Assembly (NCBI GenBank): GCA_023430425.1
Contig: JAEZAR010000072.1
Span: 1-6,160, forward strand
DNA length: 6,160 nt
From: Actinomycetes bacterium
Lineage (GTDB): Bacteria; Actinomycetota; Actinomycetes; Actinomycetales; Cellulomonadaceae
Direction of reading: 5' to 3'
Part shown: positions 1 through 5,825 of the stretch, piece by piece
How the letters are laid out: each line of letters starts with the position of its first letter
How positions within the stretch are numbered: the first letter of the stretch is position 1
Notes under the pieces: generated by a model
Seen by the model: the letters and a program-made list of their open reading frames with translations, nothing else
Databases searched by the model: none
Told to the model about the DNA's origin: nothing
Translations under genes and position numbers: made by a program

Positions 1-27
1 GGTGCCGCCGGTGCCGCCGGTTCCCGC
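1..27 (-). repeat. Short tandem repeat coding a Gly/Thr linker
   Basis: On the plus strand the 9-mer GGTGCCGCC occurs twice in tandem at 1-9 and 10-18, followed by a degenerate third unit at 19-27. On the coding (minus) strand it encodes a Gly-Gly-Thr repeat in the FlhF-like protein. It is likely a flexible linker between the N-terminal B domain and the GTPase domain. It touches the window edge, so the total copy number is unknown. Confidence 0.6.
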
Positions 28-216
28 CGTGCCCCCGGGCGGCCGGTCCGGGATCTCGATGGTCAGCTCGTAGTGCTCCCGCGCGAAGAAGCCCGCGAAG
101 CCGCCGGTGCGGATCCGCTCCGCCTTGACCACCCGGGCGTGCGGGCCCATCTCGGCGCGGATGCGCAGCATCAGCTCCGGCAGGTCGTCACCGTCCAGCA
201 GCAAGCGCGTGGGCAT
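1..216 (-). CDS. flhF: FlhF-like flagellar SRP-type GTPase, N-terminal part (cut by left edge)
   Basis: The reading frame starts at an ATG (216-214) and stays open to base 1, giving 72 residues. It begins MPTRLLLDGDDLPELMLRIR and continues with a GPHARVV segment and a GGFAGFFAREHYELTIEI segment. This resembles the N-terminal B domain of FlhF, where a short beta strand is followed by an 'amxxIRxElGpdAxVv' helix-strand and a GG(F/V)-type strand. FlhF is an SRP-family GTPase that works at the membrane in flagellar placement and number. The GTPase NG domain with its P-loop would lie beyond the left edge, so the GTPase assignment rests on this domain and on position after flhA. The start lies inside the 3' end of flhA (29-nt overlap), with a GAGGGG about 10 nt upstream as a possible ribosome site. 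Residues 61-72 are a Gly/Thr-rich linker. No other start lies close upstream in frame. An uncharacterised actinobacterial protein carrying only the B domain is the main alternative. Confidence 0.72.
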   Translation of the reverse strand, partial: MPTRLLLDGDDLPELMLRIRAEMGPHARVVKAERIRTGGFAGFFAREHYELTIEIPDRPPGGTAGTGGTGGT

Positions 217-2239
217 CCTCGACCACCCCTCGGCTCTCGATCCGCAGGCCCGACCCGGTCACCTCCGGGTAGGAGAGCACGGGCAGGGCCGCCATCGCCA
301 GGGCGACGGTCCGGCGCAGCGCGGGCCGCAGGCCCGGCGCGCACACGAGCACGACCTCGTGGCCGGTGTTCTCCGCGGCCGCGACCGCGCGCCGGATGCC
401 GGCGAGGAGCCGGTCGGCGCGCACGGGGTCCAGCAGCAGCTGGCTGCCGGCGTCGGTCGGGCGCACCGCCTCGAGGAGGGACTGCTCGAGCGCCCCCTCG
501 AGCGTGACGACGCCGAGCGCGCCGTCCCGGGCGTAGGGCGCCGCGAGCGCCGGGCCCAGGGCGGCGCGGGCCGCCTCGACCAGCCCCTCCGGGTCGGTGC
601 TCACCCGCGCCCGCAACGTCAGCCCCTCGTAGATCCGCCCGAGGTCGCGGACGGGAACCCGCTCCGCGAGCAGGCCCTGCAGGACCCGCTGGACCTCCCC
701 GAGCGTGAGGAGGCCCGGCACGAGCTCGTCGACCACCGACGGGTTCACGGCCTTGACGCCCTCGGTGAGCACGCGCACGTCCTCGCGGGACAGCAGACGG
801 CCGGCGTTGGCCTCGATGATCGCCCCGAGATGGGTGATGAGCACCGAGACGCGGTCGACGACGGTCGCCCCCACCATCTCGGCGGCGGACCGGAGCTCGC
901 TCGGGATCCACTTGCCGGCGAGGCCGAAGACGGGCTCGACCACCGGGGTGCCGCCGATGCCCTCGAGGTTGTCCCCCAGGGCGAGCAGCCGCCCGGCCGG
1001 CGCCTCGCCGCGACCCACCTCGACCCCCGAGATGCGCACGACGTACGCCGAGCGCGGCAGGTCGAGCCAGTCGCGGGTGCGCACCGGCGGCACCACGACG
1101 CCCAGTTCCAGGGCGATCTTGCGGCGCAGCGCCCGCACGCGGGACAGCAGGTCCGCCTCGGTTCCGGTGCCGACGAGGTCCACGAGGTCGGGGGCCAGCA
1201 GGATCTCCAGGGCGGGCACGCGCATCTGCTCGATGAGCGCCTCCGGCGAGTCCGGCGCCGGGGCGGCGACCGTCGTCTCGGCGAGCGCCGCGGCGTCGGG
1301 GGCGGCCGCGGCCCGCACGCGCTGGGCGGCGACCAGCAGCAGGGAGCCCACCAGCACGAACGGGATCTTGGGCATGCCCGGCACCAGCGCGAGGCCGATC
1401 GCCGCGGCCCCCGAGATCTGCAGCGCGGTGCGGCTCTGCGTGAGCTGCGCACCCGCCGTCGTGCCCATGTCCGCCTCGCTCGTGGCGCGCGTGACGATGA
1501 GGCCCGTCGAGACGGACATGAGCAGCGCGGGGATCTGCGTGACGAGGCCGTCGCCGATGGTGAGGAGGCTGAACCGCTCGATCGCCTCGCCCGCCGACAT
1601 GCCCATCTGCAGCATGCCGACCGCGAACCCGCCGACGAGGTTGATGATCGTGATGACGATGCCGGCGATCGCGTCGCCCTTGACGAACTTCGAGCCGCCG
1701 TCCATCGCGCCGTAGAAGTCCGCCTCCGCCCCGATCTCCGCGCGGCGCCGGCGTGCCTCGTCCTCGTCGATGAGGCCGGCGTTGAGGTCGGCGTCGATCG
1801 CCATCTGCTTGCCCGGCATCGCGTCGAGGGTGAACCGCGCGCCCACCTCCGCGACGCGACCGGCACCGTTGGTGATCACCGCGAACTGGATGACGACGAG
1901 GATGAGGAACACCACGAGGCCGATGACCAGCGACCCGCCGACGACGAAGTGCCCGAACGCGTCGATGACCTCCCCGGCGTAGCCGTCGCGCAGCACGAGC
2001 CGCGTCGACGCGACGTTGAGGCCCAGCCGGAACAGGGTCAGCACGAGCAGCAGCGACGGGAACACGGAGAAGTCGAGCGGCCGCCGGACGTACATGCTGG
2101 TCAGCAGCACGACGAGCGAGAGCGCGATGTTGGTGACGATGAGCACGTCCAGCATCGCGGCGGGCAGCGGGACGACGAGCAGCAGGACGACGCCGACGAC
2201 GCCGACGGGGACGGCCAGGGTGAGCGCGCGGCCCTTCAT
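188..2239 (-). CDS. flhA: Flagellar export apparatus protein FlhA
   Basis: This 683-residue protein is FlhA, the large membrane subunit of the flagellar type III export gate, which couples proton flow to export and docks chaperone-substrate complexes. The length is normal for the family (about 690). Residues 1-310 hold the hydrophobic membrane domain with roughly eight segments (for example 7-29, 31-50, 58-76, 99-123, 190-212, 229-250, 275-306). The FHIPEP signature lies at about 133-156, including GARFTLDAMPGKQMAIDAD. Residues matching functionally important charges in Salmonella FlhA by motif position are R128, R135, D139, K184 and D189. An Ala/Pro-rich linker at about 308-332 leads to the cytoplasmic domain (about 333-683), with family-typical stretches such as YVVRISGVEVGRGEAP, THLGAIIEANAG, and AVNPSVVDELVPGLLTLGEVQRVLQ-like helices. 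The ATG start has a strong AAGGAGG 7 nt upstream. It follows flhB after 31 nt and overlaps flhF by 29 nt. Nothing appears truncated. Confidence 0.98.
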   Translation of the reverse strand: MKGRALTLAVPVGVVGVVLLLVVPLPAAMLDVLIVTNIALSLVVLLTSMYVRRPLDFSVFPSLLLVLTLFRLGLNVASTRLVLRDGYAGEVIDAFGHFVVGGSLVIGLVVFLILVVIQFAVITNGAGRVAEVGARFTLDAMPGKQMAIDADLNAGLIDEDEARRRRAEIGAEADFYGAMDGGSKFVKGDAIAGIVITIINLVGGFAVGMLQMGMSAGEAIERFSLLTIGDGLVTQIPALLMSVSTGLIVTRATSEADMGTTAGAQLTQSRTALQISGAAAIGLALVPGMPKIPFVLVGSLLLVAAQRVRAAAAPDAAALAETTVAAPAPDSPEALIEQMRVPALEILLAPDLVDLVGTGTEADLLSRVRALRRKIALELGVVVPPVRTRDWLDLPRSAYVVRISGVEVGRGEAPAGRLLALGDNLEGIGGTPVVEPVFGLAGKWIPSELRSAAEMVGATVVDRVSVLITHLGAIIEANAGRLLSREDVRVLTEGVKAVNPSVVDELVPGLLTLGEVQRVLQGLLAERVPVRDLGRIYEGLTLRARVSTDPEGLVEAARAALGPALAAPYARDGALGVVTLEGALEQSLLEAVRPTDAGSQLLLDPVRADRLLAGIRRAVAAAENTGHEVVLVCAPGLRPALRRTVALAMAALPVLSYPEVTGSGLRIESRGVVEDAHALAAGR

Positions 2240-2274
2240 CGCAGCGCCTCCTTCTCGTGATCGGTGGGGCTCAT
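2236..2274 (-). other. Possible 12-codon coupling mini-ORF between flhB and flhA
   Basis: An ATG at 2274-2272 overlaps the flhB stop as ATGA (2274-2271) and opens a 12-codon frame reading MSPTDHEKEALR. Its TGA (2238-2236) overlaps the flhA start as ATGA (2239-2236). The frame thus fills the only sizeable gap in the export-gate part of the operon. This could let ribosomes pass from flhB to flhA, or it could be a chance arrangement, since the frame also contains the flhA ribosome site. No family resemblance is seen in the peptide. A functional protein product is unlikely. Confidence 0.3.
2247..2253 (-). promoter_or_regulatory. Ribosome binding site of flhA
   Basis: On the minus strand AAGGAGG lies 7 nt before the flhA ATG at 2239. 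It is a near-perfect Shine-Dalgarno sequence and the strongest one in the window. It fixes the flhA start and suggests that flhA is translated with its own initiation signal rather than only by coupling to flhB. Confidence 0.8.
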
Positions 2275-3377
2275 GCCGGGACCGGGAGCGCGGTGGGCCC
2301 GCCCGGGGCCCGGTGGGTGCCGGTGGCCGCGCCGCGCCGGCGCAGGGCCATCACGAACGCGAGCACCCGGGCGACGGCGACGTACAGGTCGGGCGGGACC
2401 TCCTGGCCGAGCTCGCACGCGGCGTGCAGCGCCCGGGCGAGCGGGACGTCCTCGACCATCGGCACGTGCTTCTCCGCGGCCTTGGCGCGGATGCGCGCGG
2501 CGACGTGCCCGGCCCCCTTCGCGACGACGCGCGGGGCGCCGGTGCCCGGGGTGTACCGGAGCGCGACGGCCACGTGGGTCGGGTTGACCAGCACGACGTC
2601 GGCGGAGGCGACGTCCGCGATCATCCGGTTGCGGCTCATCGCCAGCTGACGGGATCGGATCTGCCCCTTGACCAGCGGGTCGCCCTCGGTCTGCTTGTGC
2701 TCCTCGAGGACCTCGCGCCGGGTCATCCGGGTCTGCTTGCGGTTGCGGCGCATGACGACCGCCACGTCCGCGGCGGCCAGGGCAAGGCCCGCCACCACGG
2801 CGGTCCGCAGCAGGTTCGAGGCGCCGTCGCCGACGACGTCGAGGACCTGGCGCAGCGAGTGCGTCCCCGAGCCGAGCAGCAGCGGGACCATCCCCTGCAC
2901 CACCGTCCACAGCACGAGGCCGATCGCCCCGGCCTTGAGGGCCGCCTTGACGCCCTGCCACGCGGCCTGCGCGCCGACGATGCGCTTGACGCCCTTGGGG
3001 ATGTTGAACTGCTCGAACCTGGGCTTGAGCCGGTGCACCGAGACGTGCAGCCCGCCCTGGGCGGCGGTCGCGACGATCGCGGCGAGCACGACGACGGCGA
3101 GCAGCGGCGCGAGCGTCGTCGGCACCGAGCGGAGCCCCTCGCCGAACGCGACGACCGCCGCCTCCGGGTCGGGGGCCGCGACGATCTCCTGGACCGCGCG
3201 CATCTGGTCCCGCGCGGCGCCGGACCCCCCCGTGAGCACGAGGGGCAGGACGAGCGCCCCGGCGCCGATGCCCAGCCACGCCGACAGGTCCTGCGAGCGC
3301 TGCAGACGGCCCTTGCGCCGGGCCTCGCGCATCCGCCGCGGGGTGGCCTTCTCGGTGCGCTCCTGGCCGTCGCTCAC
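2271..3377 (-). CDS. flhB: Flagellar export apparatus switch protein FlhB
   Basis: This 368-residue protein is FlhB, the export-gate subunit that switches substrate specificity from rod/hook to filament proteins after self-cleavage. The N-terminus (ERTEKATPRRMREARRKG) is the classic amphipathic FlhB/YscU start. Hydrophobic segments lie near 33-50, 87-107, 147-169 and 188-209. A charged linker (about 210-245, with EVLEEHKQTEGDPLVKGQIR) leads to the cytoplasmic domain. The autocleavage motif NPTH is intact at 265-268, preceded by ADVVLV and followed by VAVALRY, so cleavage between N265 and P266 is expected. The family-typical AEKHVPMVEDVPLARAL follows at 301-317. The last 20 residues or so are a Gly/Pro/Ala-rich tail. 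The start is GTG in a GTGA overlap with the fliR stop, with a GGAGG 7 nt upstream. Length is typical of flagellar FlhB. Confidence 0.97.
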   Translation of the reverse strand: MSDGQERTEKATPRRMREARRKGRLQRSQDLSAWLGIGAGALVLPLVLTGGSGAARDQMRAVQEIVAAPDPEAAVVAFGEGLRSVPTTLAPLLAVVVLAAIVATAAQGGLHVSVHRLKPRFEQFNIPKGVKRIVGAQAAWQGVKAALKAGAIGLVLWTVVQGMVPLLLGSGTHSLRQVLDVVGDGASNLLRTAVVAGLALAAADVAVVMRRNRKQTRMTRREVLEEHKQTEGDPLVKGQIRSRQLAMSRNRMIADVASADVVLVNPTHVAVALRYTPGTGAPRVVAKGAGHVAARIRAKAAEKHVPMVEDVPLARALHAACELGQEVPPDLYVAVARVLAFVMALRRRGAATGTHRAPGGPTALPVPA

Positions 3378-4168
3378 CGGACCACCTCCCCCACGGTGCG
3401 CACGGCGTCCTCGGTGAGGGCGCCGACGATCTCGGGCAGGGCGAGGTAGGCGGAGACGCCGAGCACGATCGTGAGCAGGATCTTCAGCGGGAAGCCGAGG
3501 GCGAAGGCGTTGAGCGCGGGGGCGACCCGGGTGAGCAGGCCCAGGCCGACGTCGGCGAGGAACAGGACCGCCACGAGCGGGCCCGCGATCTGCAACGCGG
3601 CGACGAACATCCCCGTGAGCCCGTCGGTGACGGCCTGGGCCATGGCCGCGAGGTCGAGCGGCGTCCCCAGGGGCAGGGCGTCGAACGAGCGCACGAGGCC
3701 CGCGACGACGAGCTGGTACCCGCCCGAGGCGAAGAGGAGCACGACGGCGCTGAGCTGGTACAGCCGCGCGAACTGCGCCCCGTTGGTCATGCTCATCGGG
3801 TCGAAGGCCTGGGCGAGCTGGAAGCCGCCGAACAGGTCGATGAGGTTGCCCGCGGAGGACACGGCCGCGAAGACCAGGGCGACGAGGAAGCCGAGACCCG
3901 CTCCGACGACCACCTGGAGCACGAGGTCGGCCAGCAGCCGCGCGGTGCCCGAGGCGATCGCGGTGCCCACCTCCGGGCCGCCCCGGGCGAGGGCGCGCGG
4001 CGCCACGAGGAGGCCCAGCGCCGTCGCGATCATCGCCTTGACGGTGCCGGGGATGCCCCGGTGCGCGAAGGGCGGCGCGACGACGAGGAAGGCGGCGATG
4101 CGGACGCCGGCGAGCATGACGACCTCGAGGCCGGCCAGGGGGAGGGTGATCACGTCAGCCGCCCTCAT
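3374..4168 (-). CDS. fliR: Flagellar export apparatus protein FliR
   Basis: This 264-residue integral membrane protein is FliR, one copy of which sits in the FliPQR export-gate channel. Its length equals the family norm. Hydrophobic stretches lie at about 8-34, 41-58, 78-105, 138-158, 184-213 and 228-248. Recognisable family segments are the early VRIAAFLVVAPPF-type strand, GNLIDLFGGFQLAQAFDP (107-124, the region of the channel plug loop), and ADVGLGLLTRVAPALNAFAL (205-224) followed by GFPLKI. The ATG start overlaps the fliQ stop as ATGA (4168-4165), which implies translational coupling; only a weak ribosome site is visible upstream. The stop overlaps the flhB GTG as GTGA. No non-flagellar type III genes are nearby, so the flagellar rather than the injectisome homologue (SctT) is the right call. 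Confidence 0.97.
   Translation of the reverse strand: MRAADVITLPLAGLEVVMLAGVRIAAFLVVAPPFAHRGIPGTVKAMIATALGLLVAPRALARGGPEVGTAIASGTARLLADLVLQVVVGAGLGFLVALVFAAVSSAGNLIDLFGGFQLAQAFDPMSMTNGAQFARLYQLSAVVLLFASGGYQLVVAGLVRSFDALPLGTPLDLAAMAQAVTDGLTGMFVAALQIAGPLVAVLFLADVGLGLLTRVAPALNAFALGFPLKILLTIVLGVSAYLALPEIVGALTEDAVRTVGEVVR
3385..3389 (-). promoter_or_regulatory. Ribosome binding site of flhB
   Basis: On the minus strand GGAGG, inside the longer purine run GGGGGAGGTGG, lies 7 nt before the GTG at 3377. It lies within the 3' end of fliR. It supports the GTG as the flhB start, as does the family-typical N-terminus that follows. Confidence 0.7.
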
Positions 4169-4437
4169 CCACCGAGGAGCGCGGGGATGCGCTCGAACAG
4201 GCCGGTCGTGAACGCGACCAGCTCGGAGATCATCCAGTGCCCGGCGACGAGGAGTGCGACCGCCACCGCGGCGGCCTTGGGCACGAAGCTGAGCGTGACC
4301 TCCTGGATCTGCGTGATGGACTGGATCAGCGAGATGCCGAACCCGACCACCAGCGCGGTGATCAGGAGCGGGGCCGCGAGCTTGGCGGCCATGACCAGGG
4401 CGTCGAGCCCGATGTCGAGGACGGCGCTGGTGTCCAT
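4165..4437 (-). CDS. fliQ: Flagellar export apparatus protein FliQ
   Basis: This 90-residue protein is FliQ, a small two-helix membrane subunit present in several copies around the FliP ring of the export gate. The length matches the family (about 89). Two hydrophobic hairpin segments lie at about 14-38 and 52-75. The family core is clear: VVGFGISLIQSITQIQEVTL (30-49) followed by SFVPKAAAV. I chose the ATG at 4437-4435 (MDTSAVLDIG) because it gives the normal length. An in-frame ATG 14 codons upstream would add residues that belong to the fliP 3' end. The start overlaps the fliP stop by one base (TGATG), with GGGGAG about 9 nt upstream. The stop overlaps the fliR start as ATGA. Confidence 0.97.
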   Translation of the reverse strand: MDTSAVLDIGLDALVMAAKLAAPLLITALVVGFGISLIQSITQIQEVTLSFVPKAAAVAVALLVAGHWMISELVAFTTGLFERIPALLGG

Positions 4438-5315
4438 CAGCCGTAGCTCCCCACCAGCGCCGTGACGATGAGGCCCCACCCGTCGACGAGCACGAAGAGC
4501 AGCAGCTTGAACGGCAGGGAGACCATGACCGGCGGCAGCATCATCATGCCCATCGACATCAGGGACGAGGACACCACGAGGTCGATGACGAGGAACGGCA
4601 CGAAGACGACGAAGCCGATGATGAACGCGCTGCGCAGCTCCGAGAGCAGGAAGGCCGGGATCAGCGTGGTGATCGCGACGTCCTCCGGGCTGCCCGGGTT
4701 CGGCAGGTCGGCCGCGCGCGTGACGAGCGCGAGGTCGTCCTCGCGGGTCTGCCCGAGCATGAACTCACGCAGCGGCCCGGAGCCCGCGTCGACGGCCTGC
4801 GAGAAGGACAGGGTGCCGTCCAGGTAGGGCTGCACCCCCAGGTCGTTGACCTCCCCCAGGACCGGGCCCATGACGAACAGGCTCAGGAACAGGGCGATGC
4901 CGGCGAGCACCTGGTTCGGGGGGACGCCCGTGAGGCCGAGGGCGTTCCGGGTCAGGGCGAGCACCACGAAGATCTTCGTGAAGCTCGTCATCATCAGCAG
5001 CAGCGACGGGGCGACGCTGAGCAGGGTGATCGCGAGCAGGACGACGATCGAGCCGCTCGGGCCGCCGTTCGGGCCGTTGACGTCGATGGTGACCGTCGGG
5101 TCGCCCACGGGTCCGACCGGCGGCGTCGGCTCGACCGGGCCGACGGGCGGCGCCGGGTCGACCGCGGCGTGCGCGACGTCGGCGCCCGGCCCGACGAGGA
5201 GCACGAGGACCAGGCCCACGAGCGCGAGCGCGCCGAGGATCGCGCCGAGCGGCCGACGGGCCCGGACGGGCCGGTCACCGCGGCCCGCGAGGGGCCCGGC
5301 GGACGGGGGGGTCAC
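4437..5315 (-). CDS. fliP: Flagellar export apparatus protein FliP with signal peptide
   Basis: This 292-residue protein is FliP, five copies of which build the core of the export-gate channel. The FliP signatures are strong: SIVVLLAITLLSVAPSLLLM (89-108), then MTSFTKIFVVL, LTRNALGLTGVPPNQVLAG, ELRSAFIIGFVVFVPFLVID (226-245), and SMGMMMLPPVMVSLPFKLLL (254-273). The methionine run 257-259 matches the Met-rich gating loop. The GTG at 5315-5313 was chosen as start because it overlaps the fliO stop as GTGA and places a signal peptide correctly: basic residues to R21, hydrophobic core about 24-42, and a likely cleavage after ADVAHA near residue 50. FliP is known to carry a cleavable signal peptide. 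After it comes a Pro-rich extracellular segment, so the protein is about 45 residues longer than Salmonella FliP. The frame stays open further upstream (to 5762), but there it is a shadow of fliO. Confidence 0.96.
   Translation of the reverse strand: MTPPSAGPLAGRGDRPVRARRPLGAILGALALVGLVLVLLVGPGADVAHAAVDPAPPVGPVEPTPPVGPVGDPTVTIDVNGPNGGPSGSIVVLLAITLLSVAPSLLLMMTSFTKIFVVLALTRNALGLTGVPPNQVLAGIALFLSLFVMGPVLGEVNDLGVQPYLDGTLSFSQAVDAGSGPLREFMLGQTREDDLALVTRAADLPNPGSPEDVAITTLIPAFLLSELRSAFIIGFVVFVPFLVIDLVVSSSLMSMGMMMLPPVMVSLPFKLLLFVLVDGWGLIVTALVGSYG
5109..5162 (-). repeat. Tandem 27-nt duplication in the FliP proline-rich linker
   Basis: Two adjacent, imperfect 27-nt units (5136-5162 and 5109-5135) encode VDPAPPVGP and VEPTPPVGP, residues 52-60 and 61-69 of FliP. 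They lie directly after the predicted signal peptide cleavage site and before the first conserved FliP segment. The duplication is in frame, so it lengthens a spacer without affecting the core. Confidence 0.7.
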
Positions 5316-5812
5316 CGACGAAGGGTCCGTTCCTGCACCGCAACCACCGCCCGGCGCCACGTCGTGGCGTCCAGGACCGATCCCTCGAGGGGGTTGCGCT
5401 GCGTGGGGACCGCGGGCGTCCGTGCCGCGGGGGTCGACGGGGTCAGGGGGGAGACGGGGAGGACGGGGGCGCCGTCGGGCGGGACGTCCAGGAGGCGCTC
5501 GAGCTCGGCGGGGTCCAGGGTCTCGCGGCGCTCGGCGCCGGCCCCGGCCTCGGGCACCGCGACCTCCGTGAGAAGGGTGACGCCGTGCTCGCCGACGCCG
5601 AGCAGCAGGTGGCGCCCGGCGACCTCGACGAGCGCGATCGAGCTGCGCCCGCCCAGGGACTGCCGGCCGACGACGGCCAGCGAGGCGGCCGGGCGCGGAC
5701 GCCGGGCGCCGGGCCGCGCGCCCGTGCGCCGGGCGAGCCACCAGAGCAGCCCGAGCACGCACGCGAGCGAGAGCGTCACGCGCAGCACGAGCACCGCCGT
5801 CGAGGTGTCCAT
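5312..5812 (-). CDS. fliO: Flagellar export apparatus assembly protein FliO
   Basis: This 166-residue protein is called FliO, a single-span membrane protein that helps FliP assemble into the export gate. It has a short N-terminus, one hydrophobic segment at about 5-27 (ending WWLARR, so the basic side is cytoplasmic), a basic Arg/Pro/Gly-rich stretch at 28-42, and the FliO core at about 43-86. The core reads LAVVGRQSLGGRSSIALVEV, then GRHLLLGVGEHGVTLLTEV. A Pro/Thr-rich low-complexity tail (about 110-140) precedes a short conserved-looking end. FliO is poorly conserved, so the call rests on the GR(Q)SLG...LVEV...LLLGV pattern and its place between fliN and fliP. I chose the ATG at 5812-5810 because it puts the membrane helix at the start. 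The frame extends upstream only as an fliN shadow. The ribosome site is weak. The gap to fliN is 13 nt, and the stop overlaps the fliP GTG. Confidence 0.92.
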   Translation of the reverse strand: MDTSTAVLVLRVTLSLACVLGLLWWLARRTGARPGARRPRPAASLAVVGRQSLGGRSSIALVEVAGRHLLLGVGEHGVTLLTEVAVPEAGAGAERRETLDPAELERLLDVPPDGAPVLPVSPLTPSTPAARTPAVPTQRNPLEGSVLDATTWRRAVVAVQERTLRR

Positions 5813-5825
5813 CGCGGGGCCGGTC

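Noticed and set aside
107..2260. A 717-codon open frame on the plus strand, antisense to flhA
   Set aside because: Its codons are exactly the reverse complements of the flhA codons, so stops could arise only from TTA, CTA or TCA codons in flhA, which are very rare at this GC content. The product is a low-complexity Arg/Asp/Glu/His/Gly chain with no family resemblance, while flhA carries all FlhA signatures.
2240..2270. A promoter or terminator between flhB and flhA
   Set aside because: The 31-nt gap is filled by the ribosome site of flhA, with no -10/-35 pair and no GC-rich hairpin followed by a T run.
2236..3279. A 347-codon minus-strand frame overlapping flhB in another phase
   Set aside because: The translation is a Gly/Ala/Arg/Pro-rich chain typical of a shifted reading of a high-GC gene. 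Only its last 12 codons, from an ATG at 2274, are discussed as a possible mini-ORF.
2016..3449. A 477-codon plus-strand open frame antisense to flhB and the end of flhA
   Set aside because: Within flhB it is in the same codon-aligned antisense phase, so the same GC artefact explains it. The product is compositionally biased and flhB is certain.
5316..5762. N-terminal extension of fliP to an ATG at 5762
   Set aside because: The extra residues are an Arg/Ala/Pro/Gly-rich shadow of fliO. The GTG at 5315 gives a proper signal peptide and a GTGA overlap with fliO.
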